Notes: generated by a model not told the origin, from the letters alone. A DNA stretch of 64,000 nucleotides from Chamaecyparis obtusa (GCA_027943335.1 BSBK01002049.1:620001-684000), one strand, 5' to 3'; counted from the stretch's first letter, positions 11,600-24,252 are shown. A program made the numbers and translations.

Positions 11600-12160
11600 T
11601 TAAATATTTTGGGGAATATTATCAGGTTTAACCACTCCCCAAATAATTATCTCTTATCTAATCTAATGAGAGATCTTAGACCTAACATTTATTTAGTCCT
11701 AGAAATAAAATTATGAAATTCTAAACTTTTCAGTGTGAATTTTTTATTTTTGAAAGATATTGGAGTTCATTTCTATGATGTGGAGGGGGATTTTCAGGCA
11801 TTATAATTTTTTTAATTTGTAACTCATTAAAGGTAATAAACGTATCCCATCCCATAACTATGTTATGCAACTAAGTTTAAACATTTAAAGGATGGGTCTA
11901 TTTGGGTGGTATCAAACATCTATGCTCCAAATAAAAAGGTCACTAGAAGAAGGTTATTGGAGTTTTTTATTATCTTTAGATCTAATAGCCCTTTGGAGTG
12001 GATGTTAATGGGGAGTTGGAATGCATCTACATAGAAAAAAAATAAAAAGGAAAGATCTTCTATTACTAATGATAGTAGTCAGGATTGATTATTTCTTATT
12101 AATATAAGAAACATTGAGATGTCGATGGCATTTTTGTCATTAATTTCTAAAACTTGATAG
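11600..12160 (+). pseudogene. LINE AP-type endonuclease, decayed
   Basis: Fragments in order match the L1 endonuclease: LMRDLRPNIYLVLEIKL (normally ending in the QETK motif; here LEIK), then SIWVVSNIYAPNKKVTRRRL and LMGSWNAS (normally GDFN). This domain nicks target DNA for target-primed reverse transcription. The changed catalytic positions and stops show that it is dead. Confidence 0.72.
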
Positions 12161-12180
12161 TGACTACCTAATGGTATCAT

Positions 12181-13400
12181 TTTCTTGTTGATAGTATCAC
12201 TGAGAAAAATATGGTTATTGGTATGTTTTTAGTAAAGTATCTGTGAATAGGTTTAGTATGTATAGTTTTGATGCTCGATGATAAGTGTACTTGACCCTAC
12301 TTATGGATTACATATTTTGGTATAATTATATAATTTCAGTGTTTGGAGTTACATGTTGTTCTTTATCAGTACCTATGTATTGCTATTCTTATAATGATGG
12401 TCCAGGTACTTTTATTATTTGGACTTTCTTGCAGTTCATCAAATGGTTTTGATATAAAAGTGATATTGTATTTTAGATAGGTTCTATCTTCTTTCATCTA
12501 TTTGTGGGTTCAAATATTCTATTGATCAAAACATGGTCTTGGTTGTTATGTTTTGATGGTTCAAAAAAATTCTTATTTCGGTAAAAGTAATATACATTGT
12601 ATACATCTTAAGTGTGACCTATATTTAGTTCTTATGGTAATGTTTTTTAAAGATATCTTAAGTGTGACCTAGGTTTAGGATTGGAAATAATATGAAAAAT
12701 CTAATTTTACTATCTTCTTACATTGAGGCTGAAAGACTCTTTTTGTCTAGCTAACATATTTATACATGGATGTTTCTATAACTAAATAAAAGATTTTTTA
12801 TTCAAGTGATGTGCTACATGGAAAAAATAAAGTGATTACATGTGCAAGTATATGTACACATTGGAGATAAAGGATCAATGGTGATATAGTGGAAGCCTAT
12901 TTTAGTATATCAAGATCAGCTGTCAAGGAAGTTGACTAATACAAAAAGAAGGCCTCATATACTCCTTTAATTGTGTGCTATGAATTGGAAATATTTCATT
13001 AATAGTGAGATACAATTCTATCAATTCACATTTGGTTAGTAAAAATCATTGTATCATTAGTTATCCATTTTCATCTTTCAGGATAGTTAGCCGAACCTAT
13101 AGTGAGCTAACGTGATTTCAGAAAACTAACTGTGAGTCCTTGAAAAATTAACCTTAAGCGGTCTCATCTTATGAGTGAAAAATTATTTGATATATTATTG
13201 AATCAATGAATTCACTTTAAAAATGTGCTACAAGAAGTAAAAAATACCTATAATAGTTACATATACGCATCCAGTATATATCATAGCATAAGCACATAAA
13301 TAAGAAGGTATTTTTATTAATGAAATATTAAAACTATATCCTACTTAATTGAATAAATATTCTAACATTTCCCCCTTATTATATTGATTCAAACAAGAAT
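12181..13400. other. No gene seen; AT-rich old DNA
   Basis: I see no ORF of note, no domain and no repeat pair within the window. A short imperfect duplication (ATCTTAAGTGTGACCTA) occurs at about 12606 and 12655. It may be the eroded 3' part of the LINE. Confidence 0.5.
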
Positions 13401-13870
13401 GGAAATTACCAGGGTTTTTCACCCAACCTTTCTAGAGACTTTGATGAAGCGACTTCACCAATCCTCCTCACTCACTCAAGAAACATTGAACTGAACCTAA
13501 CAGTGGATCTCATAATTTCCTTGGTAATCAAGGTGGCATTGAACTATCTACATCAATATACCTCTTAACCACAAAACTTAAAACTATCTGTACAACATGA
13601 GTTCTTCTACCTCCCATACATAATGAGACACAATTCATTAAGAATTATACATCTCCTTTGAGTGTGTCTAATTCCTCCTCCAGTGTTGCATATGATATTC
13701 CTATCCTCCAAAAGTCCACATCCCCTAGGAGTGTGTCTAAGGTCCCCTCAAGTGTTGTTGAAACAAACTCTCTTGTACTACAAAATTAACTACTGACATG
13801 CCTACACATGAGCTTCCTTTCTTCCAAAAGTCCTCATCTCCTTCAAGTGTGTCTAATGCCTCCTAAATTT
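13401..13870. repeat. Pyrimidine-rich stretch with three diverged copies of a short unit
   Basis: The motif AGTGTGTCTAA..CC occurs near 13655, 13728 and 13845, with TCCAAAAGTCC(T/A)CATC next to the second and third copies. The copies are spaced about 70 and 115 bases apart. No coding capacity was seen. It could be part of an old LTR. Confidence 0.4.
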
Positions 13871-16379
13871 CTTGACAAATAATATTCAAATCTCACTCCC
13901 CCTCCCCTTTCCTCTCACTCCTTGAATGGATAACCATGATGCCAAGACCCCTCTTCTCTTGAGGGATAAAAATATATTAACTTACCTCTCTTCTTTGAGG
14001 AGAAATCTACCAAGCCCTATCTTTTCAAGGACACAAATAGGTTTCTTGTCATGCAATGAATCATACCTAAGAGAGAAGACAGCTTGGGATGATGGAAAAA
14101 CTCCTAGCTCTATTTCCTCTAGCCTCTTATATTTTCTTTTCTACTCTCCAAAGAACACTCTCAATGGGAAGCATTCTTACTATAGGAAAAAAATGGATTT
14201 CATGAAGAAAACCTATAGTATTCACATAGTACCTAAAATATGACAGAAAATCAAAGAGAATGTCACTACACATAAAATATACTTCTGGGACTCTAAAAAC
14301 CACATGGGAATCCATTTCATTAATATCTTATGGTCCTAACTTTTTCTCCATTGCACATTTATACTTCTTATTCTTCTTATAACTCAAACAGAACATTATG
14401 ATTAGAAAGAATATTGAAATTAGGAAGAGAGCCCAACCACAATAGGATTCCTTATTCAGTAGAGATGATAGAAAAAAATAAAATCAATTTTAAGGTGTAC
14501 TCATTTACTATTTATTTAAAGATAGTAAACAAATATATGATTCACAAAATACTTTAAAGCCTATGCTATCAAATAAAAAATTGCTACAATAGCTCTTCTT
14601 TTACAAAATGAGAACCTTCAATAGAAAAAAATATTAATTCCTTCAATAGGATTATCTCCCTGGATTCAAAACTACATGTGCAATAAAAAACTTCAACAAC
14701 AAGCTCTCCAAAGTAATTTTATTTGGACAATGAATAAATTCACGTTAGAAAAAAATTGTGAACTGTTGTAGGTAAAAATAGACTTTGATTTGCAATCTGT
14801 CACAACCTACCCTGAAATTCAATGTACAAAAATAAGTGTAAAACTATTGATACAACCATTAACTTAGATGTTCATGTATCTTTCCATCAAACACGACAAT
14901 ATTTTTTAATTTCAAATGTTTTGTTAGATGTACTCAAATATCAGAATTCATCTTCTTTGTTTTTGGTATTTATGAACAAGTTGGATGGTAAGATAAACTA
15001 CAACATTATGAAGATAAACTACCTATATGGGTACTCTAGAGATAAGATACTAGATTCTATTAAGGCCCAAATCTCCAACAATCCAATTGTAGGTTACTTA
15101 AAATTTTGGTACCCATATTTCAAGGAGACTAATGTAGAGGTAGAGGGGAAACTAGGAAAATCTAAGGCTTCTACTGACAAAAACATACCCTAATATCACT
15201 TGTCTACAACTACTTTTTCAAAAATTGGTTCTCTTAGGCTTTCATTAAGTTACTTTCAAAGTTTTCAATCAATTCACACATAATTTGTGTGACAAGATCC
15301 TCAATATCATTCTAGACACTAACCCCCATAGGCTAGGTTTCACTCCAAGGTTCCAAATGATTTCAACTTGTGGGAAGTAGATCACAACACCTTATAATGT
15401 TATATAAAAACCCCAAAAATCTCATTAAATTAGGTTTTTCAATGGTTCATTCTCATTTGTACAAGATTGTCTAGGACAAGGCCTAATTGAAATTAGGTCA
15501 ACCTAATATGTAATTTTTCCTTAACTCCAAATTCCTCCAAAGGAATCCAAAAATAGATTAGAATATTAGATACCCTTTTTAGAATGTCTCAAATATTCTA
15601 AAGTTCAAAACTCAAACTTCTATGCCTAATGCCCTAACCTTATATTAGGTAATTTATGTCAATTAGGCCTAATTAGGTTTACTTTTAAAAGCAAGTAATC
15701 TTAAGACTTGTGATCCAATCATGCAAATGGATTCAACAGTTCTGACCTAACCTACAATAACTAAATTCAACATGAAAGTCCATAAATCCACTTCCCTCTT
15801 TCAATGACTCAAATATCTACTCCCTCAAACTGGTCCGTCAAATTGAGATGGAAGGCTAGGGCTTGAATGTTTGAGCCATAACCCAACATTTCCTATTTTG
15901 GTGTTTTAAAATTAGATAGAGTACATCCTCCCCTTGCCTTCCTCCAATGTCTGTTAAATTTCCATGATATAATTGCAAAATAATGCCAAGTTTGTGGGGA
16001 AGCCCTTGACTATTGAGGATTTCAAACACATTTTTAGAAGTTTGAGTGGATCTCTCTCCAATCTACACCAAATTACTTCAAAGCAATTTTTGGGTGATCC
16101 TATTTCATTCTTCCATTCAACCAAATGATTTATTAAATCAAACCAATCATAATAACATAGTAACATGGATAGAAACATAGAATTTATAGGAAAATTTAGT
16201 TATGTTTTATTTCTCCATAATATAAATCACATCAAATTTGATTCCCATAGATCAAAGTGGCTTTATATATGCCTACTACATCTCATGCAACTGAATTTAA
16301 AACTATGTAAATGTTGGGGGAAGTTTGGAACTTGTTTTTAAATTCTTGACAAGTTGTCCCAAATGTTGTCAAGCATCAT
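13871..16379. other. No recognisable gene; flank of CopA
   Basis: The longest frame is 123 codons at 14822-15193 (plus); I recognise no domain in it and its composition is AT-driven. The part from about 15200 to 16379 may be LTR sequence of GypD, because its continuation on the other side of CopA (31339-31600) borders GypD pol. That is inference only. Confidence 0.4.
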
Positions 16380-17503
16380 TGATGAACTACAACTGATTTG
16401 GAACCAGAATGAAGAATATGTAATTCAAGATTACTAAGAAGTTAATGATTAGATAATGCAAATGATTAAATCAATTCTATTATGTCATTGATGTCAACTA
16501 GCTTGACAGTACTTATCTTGTAAGTTACTATACCGACACATCTAAAGAAAGATGGAAGAGATGAAGAATAGAGAAATCTACATGAGGAAGATGCACATGT
16601 TAGATGAGGATAAAGAATACACTGATTAACTTTTTTGATGAGTCTATGACTTGATGGAATTGATCTCATTATGTTGCATTCATCTATAATGAAGAATAGA
16701 GCTGAAAGACACAAAGTAGTGTTGTCAGTAAATGAAAGCATTTCAGTATACACCGACAGAGTGTAGTGTATACTGACCACAGTATTAATCGAGCGTGTGT
16801 TCACCGACGCATTCCTTTGTTAACTGACGAAGAGAGAAAGGAATTGAATGATCAACTTAGCCGATAAAGTGATGAGCTGTAAAGTGTATGATCTCAAGGT
16901 AACAAATAAGGTTTGTTATGAAGATCGACAGCTAACATAATTGAAGGAAGATCTAATGGAGTAGATTGAAAAATGTTATTGACACATTAGCCAAGGAAGC
17001 CTATAGCGGCAAAATCTATGAATATGATTAAGTGGAAAAATCTGATGGAGGAGAAGAAAATGATTTACTCGTCTATATAAGAGACTAGGGTTTCATTGTG
17101 AAACATGTTGGAAGAAGAAGAAACTATAGAATTATCATGTGAAGAAGTTTTCATGCATTCTAATCATACTGGTTATTAAGAACCGAGCTGCAGAACAGTT
17201 ACCGAGCTACAAAGAGGAATTACTAATAGATAGTAAGTTAATACAGTATTGAATCTGAAGTGATATATTGGTCAAAAGGATTTTTATGAGCTAAATATTG
17301 GTTTGAAATCTATAATTGAAGTTGTATTAAGGAAGATCAACTACTATTACATATTTAACCATTGTACATAGTCAAATCTCTTAACCGAGTGGACTTAGAA
17401 AGTCTTATGATGTCTCATTCATAGAATGAACATTGTTATCCTATCAACCCCAGAGTGACTGCTAGTTGGATGATAACTTCTAGTCTAAAATCCTCTAACA
17501 AGG
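16380..17503 (+). repeat. CopA 5' LTR, first part
   Basis: This aligns with 29855-30977 of the 3' LTR. It ends in the 5-bp target duplication CAAGG (17499-17503) of GypB and resumes at 23888 after the second copy (23883-23887). Confidence 0.92.
17073..17084 (+). promoter_or_regulatory. CopA LTR TATA box
   Basis: CTATATAAGAGA is followed by ACTAGGGTTTC. The same block is kept in the 3' LTR at 30548-30559. It is the likely core promoter of the element. Confidence 0.6.
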
Positions 17504-18370
17504 TGATGAAGGGTGCTCCCCTTAATACCACAAACACATAACAGAAATAGAGAAACAACAACAATAATATGCAAGAATAGAAAATTGGCTTCTTATTATC
17601 TCCACAAATGTGGAATTACAAACTTTCAGAATTACAATATGCAAAGCCACATGGGCATTCCCTTACAATATTCTGTAGGACAAAGCCTTGAATTAATACC
17701 CAGATCTACTACCCAGAACTATTCTGAACTGCCTAAGACAATAATATTGCCTTCCTTATATAGGCAATTTTCCACCGCCTGGGAAGGTTCCAGAATTTTA
17801 GCCAATAAGGCCGACCAAACTTAGAATTATTTTATTTTACATTTTATTACATCATAGTCAGCTCAAGATAACCTTTGAAACCTGAACAGAAATTTTGAAG
17901 AAAATTATTTTCTACCATTTCAGGTGGCCCAACTTCTGAAGACCATAAGTCATCACCAGTTGACCCGATCGGCTATTATAACCCCATTTCAGAAATGCCA
18001 CGAAGTGCTCTACAGGCTTGACTAGCTCAAGCACCTGTCACTCAAATTTTCGACCTCATTCGGGGCCTCTAAAGCCTTCAAAACTGAGTGCAAAGTTTCT
18101 GTACCCTGCTGCCAATACCGAAAATCTTCAATATCTTCCAATATACACTTGATCTGGCAATGAAACTTTACTAGCAGACTTATATGAGCAAAATAAACCT
18201 CCAAGAAAGAAATCAGATCATTCTGAGCACATACGAAAATTACCAAAAATAGTAACTTTCCATAAATAGCAGCTCTGCAAAAAATAGCCCTTACTGAATA
18301 TAAAAATAGAATTTTTATTTTTTTTTGGGTGATGCAAGATTGCTCTTACACCCAGGATGCTCCTGCATCA
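17504..18370 (-). repeat. GypB 3' LTR
   Basis: It is bounded by TG at 17504 and CA at 18370 and pairs with 23015-23882. A TATA box (minus strand CCTATATAAGG) lies at 17754-17764. Confidence 0.93.
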
Positions 18371-18408
18371 GACACCTGGGGTAATTTGAGAAGTGACCCT
18401 GCCACGAC

Positions 18409-18870
18409 TCAGGTGTGCAGAGGAAAACCAAGACGGTTAACCTCCTCCTTTGTTAGCCATGATGAATCTTCAATAGGTTGTCCTTTCCATTTGACCAAAT
18501 ACTCTTCATATGTCATGTTCCTTGTGCTTTTGCCAACACGACTATCCAGTATGTCTTCAATCTCCTTGATATCTGAACTGGTTGCTGGAATACTCCACTG
18601 TGCTACTGCAACCTCATCTTCAACACCTTCGTGATACTCTATCAAATCTAAAATGTTAAACACTAGTGAAATATTCAGCTCACTAGGCAATTCTAGCTCA
18701 TATGCATTTTCTGAATCATGCTTCTTCAGTATCTTACATGGCCCAAACTTCTTCATTTTCAACTTGTTATATGTACCAACCGAAAACCGCTCCTTCCACA
18801 AATGAACCATGACTTCATCGCCAACCTGAAATTCCTTATGCCTTCTTTTCTCATCTACCTTAGCCTTATA
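18409..18870 (-). pseudogene. pol: GypB integrase tail and chromodomain
   Basis: The GPY/F-type tail (MKKFGPCKILKKH, then LVFNILDLIEYHEG) is followed by a chromodomain of about 45 residues (EIEDILDSRVGK, then YEEYLVKWKGQPIEDSSW). Chromodomains at the integrase C-terminus mark chromoviruses and are known to steer integration to heterochromatin by binding histone marks. One TAG near 18848-18850 separates it from the core. The reading frame stops at 18409, and the 3' LTR begins about 40 bases further on. Confidence 0.9.
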
Positions 18871-19937
18871 CTACACATTCATCTTGTTAATATGCTTCCT
18901 CACCTCCTCATGGATGTTCTTCAAGTGTTCTACAAAATCCTCAGCTTCAGCACTACTTATTTCTCCTTTATCTATCTTTCTCAATTCAGATGCATTTCTT
19001 GGACTACTTCCATATACAATCTGGAATGGTGATTTACCAGTGCTCCTATTGATAGAATTATTGTATGCAAATTCTACCTGTGGTAAAATCAAATCCCATC
19101 CTGTTGGCTTATCTCCAACCAAACATCTCAGCAAATTTCCCAAACTTCTATTCACCACCTCTATCTGTCCATCAGTCTGTGGATGATGTGATGAGCTGAA
19201 CTTCAAATCTGTCTTCAACTTCTTCCATAATGTCCGCCAAAAATATCTAACAAACTTAGTGTCTCGATCTAAAACTATGGTCTTTGGAAAACCATGTAGT
19301 CTCACCACTTCTCTGAAAAACAATTCTGCTACATGAACATCATCATTAGTCTTCTTGCAGGGAATAAAATGTGCCATCTTTGAAAATCTGTCAACTACTA
19401 CAAAAATTGAATCATGTCCCCACTGTGTCCTCGGTAAACCAAGAACAAAGTCCATACTGATATCCTCCCAAGGCTTCTCTAGTACAGGTAATGGCTGATA
19501 CAACCCTGTATTCTACTTCACTCCCTTTGCCATCTGACATACTCTGCAACTCTGTACAAAATTCTTGACATCTTGTTGCAATTGTAGCCAATAATAATTT
19601 TCACTAACCAAAGCAAGGGTTTTATCATGACCAAAATGTCCCGCCAATCCTCCGCTATGCTTCTCCTTAATGAGATTCTCCCTCATAGAGCTTCGGGGAA
19701 TGCACAACTAACTCCCTTTGAATAGCATATCATCCTGAATGATGAAATCCAACCATTTCATCCTATCTAGAGTAATAGGTTCTATACAAGCTTTCCAAGC
19801 TTCACCAAAATCAGGATCCTCTGGATACAAATTCTTGAGTTCCTTGAACCCAACCACTTCAATCTGCATTTTTGACAGCAATAGTTGCCTTCTACTAAGA
19901 GCATCTGCAACCCTGTTAGACTTTCCACTCCTGTGTT
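18871..19937 (-). pseudogene. pol: GypB integrase
   Basis: The zinc-binding domain is intact (HSGGLAGHFGHDKT, then CRVCQMAKG). The catalytic core keeps all three acids: SMDFVLGLPRTQ, VLDRDTKFV and TDGQIEVVNRS. Two TAG codons, near 19705 and 19504, sit between otherwise intact blocks. The frame differs by one base from reverse transcriptase, because of a small indel near 19945. Confidence 0.92.
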
Positions 19938-20363
19938 TCAAAACAAATGTATAACTCTGAAAAACTCAACCCATTTCAAATGCCTCTGATTCAACTTTCC
20001 TTGACTATTCAAATATTGCAAAGCTTGATGATCAGTATACAAAACAAACTTCTTAGGAAGAAGATAATGTCTCCACTTCTTTAATGCCTGAACTATAGCA
20101 TAAAATTTCTGATCATAAATAGAATACTTCCTCTTGGCATCATTTAACTTCTCACTGAAATACGCAACAGGTTTACCTTCTTGGCTCATAACAGCGCCTA
20201 TTGCAGTACCACTAGCATCACAATCTACTTGAAACACCTTATTAAAATCTAGAAGGGTTAAAACAAGTTGTTCTGTAACTTTTTGTTTCAACAATTGAAA
20301 ACTCCTTTCTACCCCTTTAGTCCACTTAAACTCTTTTCTATCCCCTCTCATTGTCTCAGTCAA
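19938..20363 (-). pseudogene. pol: GypB RNase H
   Basis: It has VDCDASGTAIGAVMSQEG, YSIYDQKFYAIVQALKKW and YTDHQALQYLNSQ, the standard gypsy RNase H with Asp, Glu and Asp visible. It runs into the frameshift near 19945 before the DALSRR end, which reads in the next frame. Confidence 0.92.
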
Positions 20364-21172
20364 GGGACCACAAATACTGATAAAATTTTTGATAAACTTT
20401 TTGTAAAAAATAGCTAGACCATGAAAAGATCTTACCTCAGTAGCACTCCTTGGAGTAGGCCATTCAAGGATAGCCTATACCTTCTCTGGGTCCATTTTTA
20501 GACCTTCTGCTGAGACTACAAATCCCAAATACACTAACTCTTTCTTCACAAAACTGCACTTCTTCAAATTAATCAACAATTTTTCATCTCTCAACTTCTC
20601 AAACACCATACGAATATGCATCATATGTTCCTCCAATGTCTTGCTAAAAATCAAAATATCATCTAGGTAAACAATGACAAACTTACCCAGAAATTCTTTC
20701 AGAACCTCGTTCATGAGCCGCATGAAAGTGCTCAATGCATTGGTTAGCCAAAAAGGCATGACTAACCACTCATACAATCCTTCCTTTGTCTTGAAGGCAG
20801 TCTTCCATTCATCTCCTTCTCTGATCTGAATCTGGTGATATCCACTCTTCAGATCTATCTTTGAGAAATACACAGCTCCACTCAAACAATCCATAATATC
20901 ATCCATTCATGGCAATGGAAACTTATACTTGATTGTGATCTTGTTTATTGCTCTGGAATCTATACACATCCTCCACTCTCCATTCTTCTTTAGTGCTAAT
21001 ACCACTGGTACAGCACAGGGACTCAGACTCTCTCGAATCAACCCCCTCTACAATAACTCGTGTACTTGTCTATTCAACTCTTCACTTTCTGTTGGTGTCA
21101 TTTTGTGTGCCACCTTGTTTGGAAAACTAGCTCTAGGAATCAAATCCATCTGATGACTGATCTTCCTTACCG
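20364..21172 (-). pseudogene. pol: GypB reverse transcriptase
   Basis: The motifs in order are [48 protein letters not shown], the catalytic [11 protein letters not shown], and [17 protein letters not shown]. Two normally conserved residues differ (MPFGLTNAPSTF is usual). Stops are TAG near 21048, TGA near 20907 and TAG near 20475. It is in frame with gag. Confidence 0.92.
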
Positions 21173-21799
21173 GTGGTAATCCATCAGGTACATTATCAGA
21201 TACAACATCCTAAAACTCATTCAACAAATCTGCAACCTCTACAGGTACATCCTCTACTTCTTCTTTACCAATTTTTAGAATTAAAGAAAAATACACATGC
21301 TCATGCCTCATACCATCTAGGAATTTTCTTCCATCAACAAATGTTATTCTTGCATTACCACATACCTTTTCTTCAGTCTCCTTCAATGGCTTTAGCTTAT
21401 GTCACACTCCATCCTTTGTCAGGGAATAGGTATTCGCACGACCATCATGTACAACACATCTGTCAAATTGCCATGGTCTACCCAACAACATATGACATGC
21501 ATCCATAGAGATGATATCACATAGTACCTCATCTTGGTACCCGCTGATCTTGAACTTTACCAGACACTGTTCACTAACCATGACCTTGTGGTCATCCTAC
21601 ACCCAGGCAATCCAATATGGATGTGGGTGTTTCTGTCTCTTGAGCTTCAACTTTGTCACCATCTCTTCTGACACCAAATTGTCAGTGCTTCCACTATCGA
21701 TAATCACATCATAACATTTACCCTCACACTTGCATCGAGTGTGAAATAGGCTCCTCCTTTGTTCAGGTTCATTCTCACCACTCAGCAAGACTCTTCTGT
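21173..21799 (-). pseudogene. pol: GypB protease and linker
   Basis: DVIIDSGSTDNLVS holds the DSG active site. MLLGRPWQFDR follows, as in many plant gypsy proteases. TAG near 21595 and TGA near 21403 interrupt the frame. Confidence 0.88.
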
Positions 21800-22913
21800 T
21801 AATTAGCATTTCTCCTCTTTCAGCATCTTCAGAATTTGATGATCTAGCATCTTCATCTACATGTGCAACTCTGGCCTGGCCTTCATTTCTCCTGTCTGTT
21901 CTACCTTGGTGCTGAGGACATTCAAATGCCCTATGACCTTCTTCTCCACAGTGAAAACATGTTCCATGGAAGCCTCCTCTTCCAGATCCTTGTCCTCTTC
22001 CTCTCCCTCTCTGATCTCTATTACTCTGATCCTGGAAATGATTGGAATTATTTCCTCTCTGATTCTGACTGCTACTGGCCTCATCCTTCTTTTTTGGATC
22101 TTCATTTCGGCCATCATATGACCATCCGCCAGATCTTCCACCACGACCTCTTCCATTTTGTCTGCTCTCAAACTTCTTGTTTAGTTTTTCCTCTACTTTT
22201 AGGGCAAACTGGTATGCCTCCTCAATACTGTTCATTCGAACCAGATTCAACTCCTCTTGAATGCTTGGCCTTAACCCATTAAGGTATCGGGCAACTTTCT
22301 CCTTATCAGCTTCTGCATGGCCTGTTCTGATGAGGAGTCGATAGAACTCCTCTGTATACTCCTGAACAGATCTTCCTGCTTGCTTCAAACTTTGCATTTT
22401 CTTTAGTAGGTCAAGCTCATAATCAACAGGAATGAATTGTCGCTTCAATTTATCCACCATCCGATCCCATCTTGTGATTTTATCTTTCCCTCTTCTATTT
22501 CGCTCCAACTGAATTTCTTGCCACCAGATCTTCGCATGACCTTTCAATCTGGCCTTCACAAATTTGACCCTATCAGGATCCTCAACATCTTCATACTCAA
22601 AATATTCCTCACATTCATTGATCTAGTCGATCAATTCCTCTGGGTTAAGATTTCCAAAAAATGTAGGAACCTCAATCTTAGGTCTTTTCCCAATCTTGGA
22701 AATTGCCCGAAAAAGTCTTTCTCCCTCCTGGTTCACAATTTCAGCTTCTCCTTCCTGATATTCTTCTTCGGCTTCATCCTCGCTTTTGTCTTTGATGTTA
22801 AGATTCATTCCTCTACGAATCTCTTCTTGCAATGCTCACACTTGTCTCTACAGCTCTCTAACCTCAGGTGTCACAGCACCAGCTCTTCCGCCACGTTCTC
22901 TTCGTGGAGGCAT
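21800..22913 (-). pseudogene. gag: GypB gag
   Basis: The ATG at 22913 begins MPPRRERGGRAG, about 100 bases inside the 5' LTR, which suits a gag start. The capsid domain shows KARLKGHAKIWWQEIQLERN, VQEYTEEFYRLLIRTG and VARYLNGLRPSIQEEL. An Arg/Gly-rich stretch and a canonical CCHC knuckle (CFHCGEEGHRAFEC) follow near 21935. Three stops occur close to the start (TAG, TGA, TAG). It was fused in frame to pol. Confidence 0.9.
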
Positions 22914-23000
22914 TTTCACGATGTGCGCTGAAACTCTAACCACGGTCCTGGTGCAAACTGCCTCACAGTCGGTGATCTATTTACACACTCAAGAACTCCT

Positions 23001-23012
23001 GCTCTAATATCA
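23001..23012 (-). promoter_or_regulatory. GypB primer-binding site
   Basis: The minus strand reads TGATATTAGAGC, which is the initiator-Met site TGGTATCAGAGC with one G-to-A and one C-to-T change. It lies two bases inside the 5' LTR. Confidence 0.8.
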
Positions 23013-23014
23013 CT

Positions 23015-23882
23015 TGATGAAGGGTGCTCCCCTTAATACCACAAACACATAACAAAAATAGAGAAACAACAACAATAATATGCAAGAATAGAAAATTGGC
23101 TTCTTATTATCTCCACAAATGTGGAATTATAAACTTTCAAAATTACAATATGCAAAGCCACATGGGCATTCCCTTACAATATTCTGTAGGACAAAGCCTC
23201 AAATTAATACCCAGATCTACTACCCAAAACTATTCTGAACTGCCTAAGATAATAATACTGCCTTCCTTATATAGGCAATTTTCCACCACCTGGGAAGGTT
23301 CCAGAATTTTAGCTAATAAGGCCGACCAAACTTAGAATTATTTTATTTTACATTTTATTACATCATAGTTGGCTCAAGATAACCTTTGAAACCCGAACAA
23401 AAATTTTAAAGAAAATTATTTTCTGCCATTTCAGGTGGCCCAACTTCCGAAGACCATAAGTCATCACCATTTGACCTGATCGGCTATTATAACCCCATTT
23501 CGAAAATGCCACAAAGCGCTCTACAGGCTTGACCGGCGCAAGTGCCTATCACTCAAATTTTTGACCTCATCCGGGGCCTCTAAAGCCTTCAAAACTGAGT
23601 TCAAAGTTTCTGTACCCTGCTACCAATACCGAAAATCTTTAATATCTTCCAATATACACTTGATCTGGCAATGAAACTTTACTGGCAGACTTATATAACC
23701 AAAATGAACCTCCAAGAAAGAAATCAGATCATTCTGAGCACATACAAAAATTACCAAAAATAGTAACTTTCCATAAATAGCAGTTCTGCACAAAATAGCC
23801 CTTACTGAATATAAAAATAGAAATATTTTATTTTTTTTGGGTGATGCAAGATTGCTCTTACACCCAGGATGCTCCTGCATCA
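23015..23882 (-). repeat. GypB 5' LTR with TATA box
   Basis: This pairs with 17504-18370. The TATA box (minus strand CCTATATAAGG) is at 23265-23275. The next base after CA at 23882 starts the second CAAGG duplication. Confidence 0.93.
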
Positions 23883-24238
23883 CAAGGTCACACCTGACAG
23901 TGTGTTTGTAACCATTGGGTTTTCACTGACCTCACTTCAGAAGAGTGAACAATTTTGGGTTGCCGGTCCCAGGTGATTTCTCCCTTCACAAGGTTTCCTC
24001 ATTAAATCTCTTGTGTTATGTGTTGATTGTGATATTTGTTTGTTATCATACTTTGCATATTACATGTTAGATTTGATTGGTAACTACTATAAGTTTAGAA
24101 TTGATAATCAGTAAAAGCACAGATAGTAAAAGTTTTTATGTTTACTGAGCAACAGGAATTGAAGTATTTGTTTGGAATTATACATTTTGATTTGGGACAG
24201 TGTTTAACTGATTCACCCCCCTCTCAGTTATTCCAACA
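23883..24238 (+). repeat. CopA 5' LTR, second part
   Basis: It begins with the GypB target duplication CAAGG and continues the LTR with TCACACCTGACAGTG, matching the 3' LTR from about 30978 to 31338. It ends TTCCAACA. Confidence 0.92.
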
Positions 24239-24240
24239 AT

Positions 24241-24252
24241 TGGTATCAGAGC
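24241..24252 (+). promoter_or_regulatory. CopA primer-binding site (initiator Met tRNA)
   Basis: TGGTATCAGAGC, two bases after the 5' LTR. This is the standard plant copia primer site. Confidence 0.92.

Larger units (their letters stand above)
9880..12180 (+). mobile_element. L1-type LINE remnant (non-LTR retrotransposon), interrupted on the left by GypA
   Basis: Two L1-like domains occur in order on the plus strand: an ORF1 domain of the plant LINE type (DUF4283-like) and an endonuclease. Both are scattered over frames with many stops. GypA abuts the left end at 9880, so GypA probably inserted into it. No reverse transcriptase was found to the right of the endonuclease, so the 3' part is lost or unrecognisable. 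Confidence 0.75.
17504..23882 (-). mobile_element. GypB: nearly complete chromovirus (Ty3/gypsy), nested in the CopA LTR
   Basis: It starts TGATGAAGGG and ends CTGCATCA, with perfect CAAGG duplications on both sides and LTRs of 867 and 868 bp. The minus strand encodes gag, protease, reverse transcriptase, RNase H, integrase and a C-terminal chromodomain, about 1,500 codons in one original frame. I find twelve in-frame stops (nine TAG, three TGA) and one frameshift near 19945. Most catalytic residues are kept. The two LTRs differ at roughly 40-50 positions by eye, mostly transitions, so it is not a recent insertion. Confidence 0.95.

Noticed and set aside
14822..15193. 123-codon plus-strand frame as a possible host gene
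   Set aside because: No domain, AT-driven composition, no splice or promoter context, and set in repeat-like DNA.
24241..24252. tRNA gene fragment
   Set aside because: It is the 12-base primer site of a copia element next to its LTR; no tRNA fold is present.
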